From the NCBI RefSeq assembly GCF_016907235.1, contig NZ_JAFBBO010000001.1, positions 744,001 to 808,000 of the forward strand: a stretch of 64,000 bases of DNA. Reading direction: 5' to 3'. The stretch comes from Oerskovia jenensis (GTDB lineage: Bacteria > Actinomycetota > Actinomycetes > Actinomycetales > Cellulomonadaceae). A model generated the notes under the pieces. The model ran no database searches. It saw only the letters and a list, made by a program, of their open reading frames with translations, and had not been told where the DNA came from. The position numbers were made by a program, and so were the translations under genes. Below, piece by piece: positions 23,612 to 30,775 of the stretch (position 1 is its first letter; every line of letters begins with the position of its first letter).

Positions 23612-25102
23612 TCAGCGCAGCTGCCGGATCCTCAGCGCGACCGCCAGGCTCAACCGGTACCGAGGGTCCCGCAGGTCCACCGAGAGGATCTCCTCGATGC
23701 GGGCGATGCGGTGCTTCATGGTGTTGTAGTGGATGAAGAGCCCCCGGGCGGCCTCGGCGGCGTTGCCGGTCGCGAGGTACGCCTCGAGCGTCTCGCACAG
23801 TCGCGCGCCGCCCGCGCGGTCCGCCTCGACGAGCGGACCGAGCTCGGACACCACGAAGGAGTCCAGCCGGTCGCCCGGGGCAGCGAGAAGCAGTCGCTCG
23901 AGCCGGACCATGTGCTGCGTGACGACGGTCCTGCCGGTCGCGCGGGCGATGGACAAGGACTCCCGGGCGGCACCGTGGCTCGACGCGAGCTCGTGCGCGG
24001 AGCGTGCGACGGTGCCGCACGCCACGGCCGTCTCGGACTTCCAGGCGGCCGCGAGCGCGCTCTGCCAGCCCTCCGCCGTCGACTCCAGGTCGAGCCCGTC
24101 GGACCAGGCCACGAGCGCGACGAGCTCGCGACCCCGGCTCCAGACGATCGACCCGGCAGGCAGCGGCGGCGTCGAGCAGGTCGCGGCCAGGTCCCCCGAC
24201 TCGCCGGGGTCCGTCCCGGCGTCGGCGATCGCGACGACGTACGACCGCGCGGCGTCCCACCCGAACAGGCGCCCCCGGTCGCGCAGCAGCGACTGGTTCG
24301 CGGCCGTGCCGGACACGAGCTCCTCGAGGAACAGGGCGCGCATGCGACGGTCGAGCTCGGCCGAGGCGACGGCCTGCGCCATGTGCATGCCCGCGGCGAA
24401 GCACGCCTGCCGGATGAGGCGGCGCTGCCCGAGCGTCGGCTCCTCCGCGCCGCCGACGAGCACCTGCCCACGGCGGCGGCCCGCGATGGTGACGGGGAAG
24501 CGCCACCAGGCGTCGGCCTCGGAGTCGTCGAGGGCGGGGTGCGTGCTCGCAGCGAGCCCGGACGCACCCAGGATCCGATGTTCCGTGTCGGAGACGGCCA
24601 CGGGCCGGGCCAGGGCGCCCGCGAGCGTGCGAGCGATCTCGTCGAGGCCGCCGCCCGCGAGCGCGACGCCCGTCAGACGCTCCCGGATGGCCTCCGCGCG
24701 GGCCGGGTCGGCGCCGTACTCGGCGAGCACGACGGCCAGGACCGCACCGATGACCTCGTTGAACGCGGTCGACTCCGGCAGGACCAGGATCGGGAACCCG
24801 AGCTCGTCGGCTCGTGCGAGGACGCCCGGCGGGAGCTCCGCGAGGTATCGGCCCGTCTTGACGGCGAGCGCCGCCAGCCCCCTGCGGTGCAGCGCGGTGA
24901 CGAGGTCGGGCAGGTCCTCGATCCGGTCGCGCAGCGGATAGGTCGTGGTCAGGAGCAGCTCGTCGGGGCGCACGAACTCCTCGATGTCCGGCACCTCCAT
25001 GACGTTCACGGCGCGGATCGCGCGGTCGAGGCCGGCCTCGCCCGCGACCGTGCGCGCGGCGGCCAGGACCGGCAGGGTCCGGAGGTCTCGGACGGTCAGC
25101 AT
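23612..25102 (-). CDS. PucR/CdaR-type transcriptional regulator
   Basis: A 496-residue regulator. The N-terminal PucR domain (about 1-120, beginning MLTVRDLRTLPVL) senses a purine or ureide catabolite in known members. A GGDEF-like/CdaR central region follows, and the C-terminal PucR HTH (about 445-495) contains HYNTMKHRIARIEEIL. PucR of Bacillus controls purine-degradation genes in response to allantoin-type compounds. Here it is divergent from the DUF2877-FdrA cluster and almost certainly controls it. ATG 25102 was chosen by homology of the first residues. The reading frame extends far upstream, but that part lies antisense to the catabolic genes. A 15-bp palindrome lies 19 bp upstream. Confidence 0.9.
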   Translation of the reverse strand: MLTVRDLRTLPVLAAARTVAGEAGLDRAIRAVNVMEVPDIEEFVRPDELLLTTTYPLRDRIEDLPDLVTALHRRGLAALAVKTGRYLAELPPGVLARADELGFPILVLPESTAFNEVIGAVLAVVLAEYGADPARAEAIRERLTGVALAGGGLDEIARTLAGALARPVAVSDTEHRILGASGLAASTHPALDDSEADAWWRFPVTIAGRRRGQVLVGGAEEPTLGQRRLIRQACFAAGMHMAQAVASAELDRRMRALFLEELVSGTAANQSLLRDRGRLFGWDAARSYVVAIADAGTDPGESGDLAATCSTPPLPAGSIVWSRGRELVALVAWSDGLDLESTAEGWQSALAAAWKSETAVACGTVARSAHELASSHGAARESLSIARATGRTVVTQHMVRLERLLLAAPGDRLDSFVVSELGPLVEADRAGGARLCETLEAYLATGNAAEAARGLFIHYNTMKHRIARIEEILSVDLRDPRYRLSLAVALRIRQLR

Positions 25103-25121
25103 GGGGGCGACATCGCCTGGT

Positions 25122-25136
25122 TGTCCATAGTGGACA
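25122..25136. promoter_or_regulatory. Palindromic operator candidate in the pucR/catabolic intergenic region
   Basis: TGTCCA (25122-25127) and TGGACA (25131-25136) form a perfect inverted repeat with a 3-nt spacer between pucR and the divergent cluster. It is the only clear symmetric site in the 103-bp gap and is the likely PucR operator. Two related TGTC-type motifs occur just inside the first catabolic gene. Confidence 0.55.
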
Positions 25137-25192
25137 CCATCCCACGAGAACGATGTCCTTTCCGCACGCTGCACCGTCGCCACCCGCGTACC

Positions 25193-25198
25193 TAAGGT
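25193..25198 (+). promoter_or_regulatory. -10 element of the ureido catabolic operon
   Basis: TAAGGT ends 7 nt before the ATG at 25206, predicting a leaderless transcript for the six-gene cluster. Confidence 0.5.
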
Positions 25199-25205
25199 CG
25201 GTGAC

Positions 25206-26099
25206 ATGTCCGATGATGTCGCGCTCCCAGCTCCCCTCGGGCTGCGACGCGACGCCACGTTGTCGCGCGCCGAGCACCTGTCCGCGTTGCAGGTCGTCCA
25301 TGTCGGACACTCCGCGATCGTCCTGGGCGCACCGGGTCGGCTGGTACCCGTCACCGGTCCGGACCGGTGGCTCGTCCCCGGCGGGCTGCACGTCACCTCC
25401 GAGCGCGAGTGGGTCGGCCTGCTGGCCCTGGCCCGGCGCACCGGCGCGACCTGCTCGACCGTCTCGTGCGACACGTGGCTCGACGCCGCGACCCGCTGCG
25501 ACCTGACGCTCCCCGCTCGCCCGTCCCTGCCGTCCCCCGCTGCCGCCGAGGCCGCCTCGGCGGGCGCGCGCGCGGACGCGCTCGCCGCCTGGTCCGCGTC
25601 GTCGCCCCCGCACGCCCCCGCGTCGCTCGACCGGGCCCGCCGTCCCGTGCTCGCGCTCGCCGCAGCAGCCGTCGCCGACCCGTACGAGCCCGACGCCGTC
25701 CGCCGGCTCGTCGGGGCGGGCCCCGGCACGACGCCGACGGGCGACGACCTCCTCGTGGGAATGCTCGCCGGCCTCCTCGCCGGCGCGGACCGGTCACGCG
25801 CGCACCGCCTCGGCGCGACTGTCCTGGGCCTCCTGCACCGCACCACGCGGGCCTCCCGGCACGAGCTCGCGGCAGCCGTCGACGGGCGGTTCGGCGAGGC
25901 GCTCCGCGACGTCGTGACCACCCTCACCGAGCCGGGCGCCACCCCCGACGCCGTGCTTCGCCCCGCCGCACGCCTCGCGACCTGGGGTGCCTCCTCGGGC
26001 CGGGACCAGGCGCACGGTGCGGCGCTCGCCGTGAGCGCGCTCCTCGCGACGAGCGGTCCCTCGAGGCTCGCCGACCACCCCCCGCAGACCACCACGTGA
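25206..26099 (+). CDS. DUF2877 protein, AllH-like subunit
   Basis: A 297-residue soluble protein with the DUF2877 signature GPGTTPTGDDLLVGMLAGL near residues 176-195, a short conserved VPGGLHV region and an Ala-rich middle. In E. coli a DUF2877 protein (AllH/YlbF) is one of three proteins needed for oxamate carbamoyltransferase activity together with FdrA and YlbE. Its place as first gene before fdrA and a DUF1116 gene supports the same complex here. The biochemical role of the subunit is not known to me. It is followed at 23 bp by fdrA. Confidence 0.8.
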   Translation: MSDDVALPAPLGLRRDATLSRAEHLSALQVVHVGHSAIVLGAPGRLVPVTGPDRWLVPGGLHVTSEREWVGLLALARRTGATCSTVSCDTWLDAATRCDLTLPARPSLPSPAAAEAASAGARADALAAWSASSPPHAPASLDRARRPVLALAAAAVADPYEPDAVRRLVGAGPGTTPTGDDLLVGMLAGLLAGADRSRAHRLGATVLGLLHRTTRASRHELAAAVDGRFGEALRDVVTTLTEPGATPDAVLRPAARLATWGASSGRDQAHGAALAVSALLATSGPSRLADHPPQTTT

Positions 26100-26122
26100 A
26101 GCACGAGGAACAGGAACCACAG

Positions 26123-27649
26123 ATGACGCAGACAGCAACCCCCGCAGGCACGGAGGTGCTCGCCACGAGAGTCTTCCCGCGGTTCTACCGCGACTCGGTC
26201 GCGCTCATGGCGCTGGCCTCCGCGCTCGAGAAGCGCGAGGGCATCGTCCGGGTCGGCGCGGTCATGGCGACCCCGGCCAACCTCACGATCCTCGAGGCCT
26301 CGCAGATGCTCCCCGCCGACCTCACCGCAGCCGCCGACGACCTGGTCGTCGTCGCACGCGGGATCGACGAGCCGACCGCGCAGGCCGCGCTCGACGCCGC
26401 GGAGGAGGGCCTCGTCACCGTCGAGACCACGGGCGGTGCACGCGTCGAGCGAGCCCCGCAGACGATCGCGGAAGGGATCGCGGCCGCGACCGCGGCCGAC
26501 CGCCCGGCCACCCTGGCGACGGTCTCGGTGCCCGGGACGTACGCCCCGATCGTCGTCGAGCAGGCGCTCGACGCGGGCCTGCACGTGTTCTGCTTCTCCG
26601 ACAACGTCTCGGTCGCCGACGAGCGCCGCCTCAAGGAGAAGGCCGTGGCCGCCGGCCTGCTCCTCATGGGCCCCGACTGCGGGACGGCCGTCCTCGACGG
26701 GACGCCCCTCGGCTTCGCGAACGCGGTCCGCCCGGGCACGATCGGCATCGTCGCCGCGTCGGGCACGGGCGCGCAGGAGGTCTCGTGCCTCGTCGACCGG
26801 GCCGGGGCCGGGGTGTCCCAGCTCATCGGCGTGGGAGGTCGCGACCTGACCGAGGAGATCGGCGGGCTCATGACCCACCTCGCGCTCGACCGGCTCGAGG
26901 CCGACGAGGCGACGCGCGCCGTCGTCGTCGTGTCCAAGCCGCCGGCGCCCGCCGTCGCCGCCGCCCTGCTCGCGCGCCTCGAGCGCGTCGCCGCGGGCGG
27001 GACCCCCGTCGTCGCGTGCCTCCTGGGTCTCGACGACCGCGGCGAGCCGGGCTCCGACGCCCTCGTCGTGCGGGGCACGCTCGAAGGCGGCGCCCTCGCG
27101 GCCGCCGAGCTCGCCGGGCACCCGCTCGTGATCGACGACCCGCTCCTTCCGGCCCCCCGCGCCGGCGCGGGTCGTGTGCTCGGGCTCTACGCGGGCGGGA
27201 CGCTCGCCTCCGAGGCCACGATCCTCCTCGGCCGGGCGGGGGTCGTCGCCGAGGTGCTCGACCTGGGCGACGACCAGTTCACCGCAGGTCGCCCGCACCC
27301 CATGATCGACCCCCAGGCCCGGGCCGAACGGATCGCCGCCGCAGGCTCCGACCCCACGGTCGCGATCGTGCTGTGCGACGTCGTCCTCGGCTTCGGGTCC
27401 GCCGCCGACCCCGCCACGCCCGTGGCCGAGGCCGTGCGCACGGCGCGCGAGGCCGCCCGGGCCGACGGGCGCGAGCTCGTCGTCATCGCGTCCGTGTGCG
27501 GCGTCGTCGGCGACCACCAAGGACTCGACGCCCAACGGAGCATCCTGCGCGCGGCGGGCATCGTCGTCGCTGACTCCAACGCGGCCGCGGCCCGGGCGGC
27601 CATCGCCCTCACGACCACCGACCCCTCGACCACGGAGGTGACCGCGTGA
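26123..27649 (+). CDS. fdrA: FdrA-family carbamoyltransferase subunit, succinyl-CoA synthetase-like
   Basis: A 508-residue FdrA protein. It resembles the succinyl-CoA synthetase alpha fold: a CoA-binding-like half with LMGPDCGTAVLDG (about 182-194) and GIVAASGTGAQEV, then a ligase-like second half. In E. coli FdrA (AllF) with AllG and AllH catalyses oxalurate + phosphate to oxamate + carbamoyl phosphate. The substrate in this organism could differ. ATG 26123 has an AGGAA Shine-Dalgarno. Its stop overlaps the GTG of the DUF1116 gene. Confidence 0.88.
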   Translation: MTQTATPAGTEVLATRVFPRFYRDSVALMALASALEKREGIVRVGAVMATPANLTILEASQMLPADLTAAADDLVVVARGIDEPTAQAALDAAEEGLVTVETTGGARVERAPQTIAEGIAAATAADRPATLATVSVPGTYAPIVVEQALDAGLHVFCFSDNVSVADERRLKEKAVAAGLLLMGPDCGTAVLDGTPLGFANAVRPGTIGIVAASGTGAQEVSCLVDRAGAGVSQLIGVGGRDLTEEIGGLMTHLALDRLEADEATRAVVVVSKPPAPAVAAALLARLERVAAGGTPVVACLLGLDDRGEPGSDALVVRGTLEGGALAAAELAGHPLVIDDPLLPAPRAGAGRVLGLYAGGTLASEATILLGRAGVVAEVLDLGDDQFTAGRPHPMIDPQARAERIAAAGSDPTVAIVLCDVVLGFGSAADPATPVAEAVRTAREAARADGRELVVIASVCGVVGDHQGLDAQRSILRAAGIVVADSNAAAARAAIALTTTDPSTTEVTA

Positions 27650-29082
27650 CCCCCCACGCCCTCTCAGTACTCAACGTCGGCCTGCCCCTGATCACCGAGG
27701 GCGTCGCCCCGGACCGGGTCACCCAGCTCGACTGGCGTCCGCCCGCCTTCGGCGACGTCGAGGCCGGCCAGCTCATGGTTCTGCTGTCCGACGGCGCCAC
27801 GCGCGAGGCCAACGAGCGCGCCATCGCGGCCGTGCACGCCGTGCGCCCCCAGCTCGTCGGCGTGCGCCCCGCACGCGAGGCGGTCCCGGCGCTCGCCGCG
27901 GGCCACCTCCTGCTGCACGCCGGCCCGCCCCTCGAGATGGCCCGCATGAGCGGACCCGTACGAGGCGCGCTCGTCGGCGCGACCCTGTTCGAAGGATGGG
28001 CGACCGACCCCGAGGAGGCGGCCCGCCTGCTCGACGACGGGACCGTCCGCGTCGAACCCTGCCACCACCACGGCGCGGTCGGTCCGATGGCAGGCGTGCT
28101 GTCCCCCTCGATGCCCGTCCTGGTCGTCACGGACTCGGCCACCGGCACCGACCCCGGAGCGGTGCCGCGAGCCGCCTTCGCGTCGCTCAACGAGGGGCTC
28201 GGCAAGGTCCTGCGGTTCGGCGCCTACGACGACGAGGTCCTGACCCGCCTCGCCTGGATGCGCGACGTCCTCGGCCCCGTGCTGGACCAGGCCGTGCGCC
28301 TCGCCGGCCCCGTCGACGTCACCGCACTCCTCGGACAAGCACTGTCGATGGGCGACGAGGGCCACAACCGCAACGTCGCCGCGACCAGTCTCCTGGCTCG
28401 GCGCTTCGCGCCGACCCTCGCGACCATCGACGGCGGAGTGGAGGTGCTCGCGTTCCTCGCGGGCAACGACCACTTCGCGCTCAACCTCTCGATGGCCGGG
28501 GCGAAGCTCTCGATGGACGCCGCGAGCGGCATCGAGAACTCGACCCTCGTGACCGCCATGGCCCGCAACGGCGTCGAGTTCGGGCTGCGCGTCGCGGGCA
28601 CCGGTGATCGGTGGTTCACCACGCCCGTCGGCCCCGCGGACGGGCTCTTCTTCCCCGGCTACGGCCCCGAGGACGCCAACCCGGACCTGGGCGACTCCGC
28701 GATCACCGAGACCCTCGGCATCGGCGGCTTCGCGATGGCAGCCTCACCCGCCATCACCCGGTTCGTCGGCGGGACGCCCGAGGACGCGCTCGACGCGACC
28801 CGCTCGATGCGCCGCATCACCCTCGCACCGCATCCCGCCTTCCCGCTGCCACCGCTGAACTTCGCGGGCAGCCCGTCCGGCATCGACGTGCTCAAGGTGC
28901 TCGACACCGGCGAGCTCCCCCTCATCAACACCGGCATCGCGCACCGCGAGGCGGGAGTGGGCCAGATCGGTGCGGGCATCGTCACCGCGCCGCCCGGGGT
29001 GTTCCTCGCCGCCGTGCGGGGCCTCGCGCAGGCGCGCGGGCTCGCGCCGGTCGATGCCGTCGATGCCACGGTGCCCTCATGA
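27646..29082 (+). CDS. DUF1116 protein, AllG/YlbE-like subunit
   Basis: A 478-residue DUF1116 protein with conserved HHHGAVGPMAGV (about 143-154), GDEGHNRN (about 236-243) and the NTGIAHREAGVGQIGAG stretch near the C-terminus. DUF1116 proteins are the AllG/YlbE partner of FdrA in oxamate carbamoyltransferase and probably carry part of the active site, given the histidine-rich motif (inference). The GTG start overlaps the fdrA stop and its stop overlaps the carbamate kinase ATG, so stoichiometric production is expected. Confidence 0.85.
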   Translation: MTPHALSVLNVGLPLITEGVAPDRVTQLDWRPPAFGDVEAGQLMVLLSDGATREANERAIAAVHAVRPQLVGVRPAREAVPALAAGHLLLHAGPPLEMARMSGPVRGALVGATLFEGWATDPEEAARLLDDGTVRVEPCHHHGAVGPMAGVLSPSMPVLVVTDSATGTDPGAVPRAAFASLNEGLGKVLRFGAYDDEVLTRLAWMRDVLGPVLDQAVRLAGPVDVTALLGQALSMGDEGHNRNVAATSLLARRFAPTLATIDGGVEVLAFLAGNDHFALNLSMAGAKLSMDAASGIENSTLVTAMARNGVEFGLRVAGTGDRWFTTPVGPADGLFFPGYGPEDANPDLGDSAITETLGIGGFAMAASPAITRFVGGTPEDALDATRSMRRITLAPHPAFPLPPLNFAGSPSGIDVLKVLDTGELPLINTGIAHREAGVGQIGAGIVTAPPGVFLAAVRGLAQARGLAPVDAVDATVPS

Positions 29083-30086
29083 CCGCCACCCAGGAGCGGG
29101 CGCCCCGGCACCCGATCCCGCGCTCGGTCCTCGTGGCGATCGGCGGCAACGCGCTCGTGATCGACGGTGAAGCCGGCTCCGTGCCTCGCCAGCAGGAACG
29201 GGCGCGCGACCTCGCCGCGCTCGTCGCCGACCTCGCCCTGGACGGCTGGACCGTCGTCGTGACCCACGGCAACGGCCCGCAGGTCGGCTACATCGTGCGC
29301 CGCGGAGAGCTCGTCGCCCCCGACGCCGCGATCGAAGGTCTGCCCGAGCTGCCCCTGTGGCTCGCGGTCGCCGACTCCCAGGGCGGGATCGGGCACATGC
29401 TCACGCTCGCGATCGACTCCGCGCTCGCGGCGCGAGGCGCCACCACCCGGGCGGCGGCCGTCCTCACGCACGCCGTCGTCGAACGCGACGACCCGGCGTT
29501 CGCGCGCCCCACCAAGCCCATCGGCGGACAGCTCACGCCCGACGTGGCCAGGGTCCGCGCCGCACAGGAAGGGTGGACCGTCACGGAGATCAGCGCCGGC
29601 GTCTTCCGCCGTGTCGTCCCGAGCCCCGTCCCGCGAGAGATCCTCGAGGCCGACAGCCTGCGGACCCTGATCCACGACGGCGCGATCGTCGTCGCCGCCG
29701 GTGGCGGCGGTATCCCCGTGGTCCAGGCCGACGGTGGCTACGAAGCCGTCGACGCCGTCATCGACAAGGACCGTGCCTCGGCGCTTCTCGCCGAGCAGAT
29801 CGGCATAGAGACCCTGGTCCTCGTCACCGGCGTGGACCAGGTCTACGTGGACTACGGGACTCCCGGCCAGCGCGCGCTCGGGACCGTCACGTCGCACGAG
29901 ATGCGCGAGCACGCGGCCGCGGGGCAGTTCCCGGCGGGATCCATGGGCCCCAAGGTCGAGTCGTCGGTCGAGTTCGTCGATCGCACCGGCGGCCGAGCCG
30001 TCATCACGTCGCTGCCCGGAGTCCGGGAGGCGCTCACCGAGTTCTCGGGAACACACATCGTTCCCACATCATCGAAGGAGATCTGA
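29079..30086 (+). CDS. Carbamate kinase
   Basis: A 335-residue amino-acid-kinase-fold enzyme that in the catabolic direction makes ATP and carbamate from carbamoyl phosphate and ADP; carbamate then falls apart to ammonia and CO2. Motifs: AIGGNAL near residue 24, THGNGPQVG near 65, GGGGIPV near 209, VIDKDRASALLA near 227 and GSMGPKVE near the end. It follows the transcarbamoylase-like genes directly and would harvest their product. The 20-residue N-terminal extension (ATQERAPRHPIPRS) is not part of the fold. It is equivalent to E. coli AllK rather than to an arginine-deiminase-linked ArcC, since no arc genes are nearby. Confidence 0.93.
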   Translation: MTATQERAPRHPIPRSVLVAIGGNALVIDGEAGSVPRQQERARDLAALVADLALDGWTVVVTHGNGPQVGYIVRRGELVAPDAAIEGLPELPLWLAVADSQGGIGHMLTLAIDSALAARGATTRAAAVLTHAVVERDDPAFARPTKPIGGQLTPDVARVRAAQEGWTVTEISAGVFRRVVPSPVPREILEADSLRTLIHDGAIVVAAGGGGIPVVQADGGYEAVDAVIDKDRASALLAEQIGIETLVLVTGVDQVYVDYGTPGQRALGTVTSHEMREHAAAGQFPAGSMGPKVESSVEFVDRTGGRAVITSLPGVREALTEFSGTHIVPTSSKEI

Positions 30087-30775
30087 TGTTCACGATCGAG
30101 GCCGAGCCGTACCCGTTCGACCTGCCACCGACCCGGACGGCACTGCTGTGCATCGACTTCCAGCGCGACTTCGTCGAGGCCGGCGGATTCGGCGAGTCCC
30201 TGGGCAACGACGTCTCGACGCTGCGCGGCACGATCGCCCCCACGCGCACCGTCCTCGACGCCTTCCGCGCCAAGGGCTGGCCCGTCATCCACACCCGCGA
30301 GGGACACCGGGCCGACCTCACGGACCTCTTCGCCTCCAAGCGCGACCGCGGCAACCCGACGCTGCGCATCGGCGACGAGGGCCCCATGGGGCGCATCCTC
30401 ACCCGCGGCTCCGCCGGGCACGACATCGTCCCCGAGCTCGCCCCGATCGACGGCGAGGTCGTCCTCGACAAGCCGGGCAAGGGAGCGTTCTACGGCACCG
30501 ACCTCGAGGTCGTCCTGCGCGCCCAGGGCATCACCCACCTCGTGCTCACGGGCGTCACGACCGAGGTGTGCGTGCAGTCCACCGCACGGGAGGCCAACGA
30601 CCGCGGCTTCGACTGCCTCGTCCTGTCGGACTGCACGGGCTCCTACTTCCCCGAGTTCCACGAGGTCTCGCTGAAGATGTTCTCGGCCCAGGGCGGCATC
30701 GTCGGCTGGGTCACGGCCTCGGCCGACCTGCTGGCCGGCGTGGCCGAACCCGTCCTCGCGGAGGTCTCCCGGTGA
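30086..30775 (+). CDS. Isochorismatase-fold cysteine hydrolase, biuret-hydrolase-like
   Basis: A 229-residue amidohydrolase of the isochorismatase superfamily. The Asp-Lys-Cys triad is visible: Asp24 in CIDFQRDF, a lysine in DKPGKGAF (about 129) and Cys162 in TTEVCVQST. Segments such as VIHTREGHRADL, GRILTRG, DIVPEL and DKPGKG closely match what I remember of Rhizobium biuret hydrolase (BiuH), which turns biuret into allophanate and ammonia. Other ureido or amide substrates (for example oxamate) remain possible. A strong AAGGAGAT Shine-Dalgarno precedes the ATG, which overlaps the carbamate kinase stop (TGATG). Confidence 0.85.
   Translation: MFTIEAEPYPFDLPPTRTALLCIDFQRDFVEAGGFGESLGNDVSTLRGTIAPTRTVLDAFRAKGWPVIHTREGHRADLTDLFASKRDRGNPTLRIGDEGPMGRILTRGSAGHDIVPELAPIDGEVVLDKPGKGAFYGTDLEVVLRAQGITHLVLTGVTTEVCVQSTAREANDRGFDCLVLSDCTGSYFPEFHEVSLKMFSAQGGIVGWVTASADLLAGVAEPVLAEVSR

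Noticed and set aside
25103-27535. An 811-codon upstream extension of the PucR frame
   Set aside because: It is antisense to DUF2877 and fdrA, and its sequence is compositional noise. PucR homology starts at the ATG at 25102.
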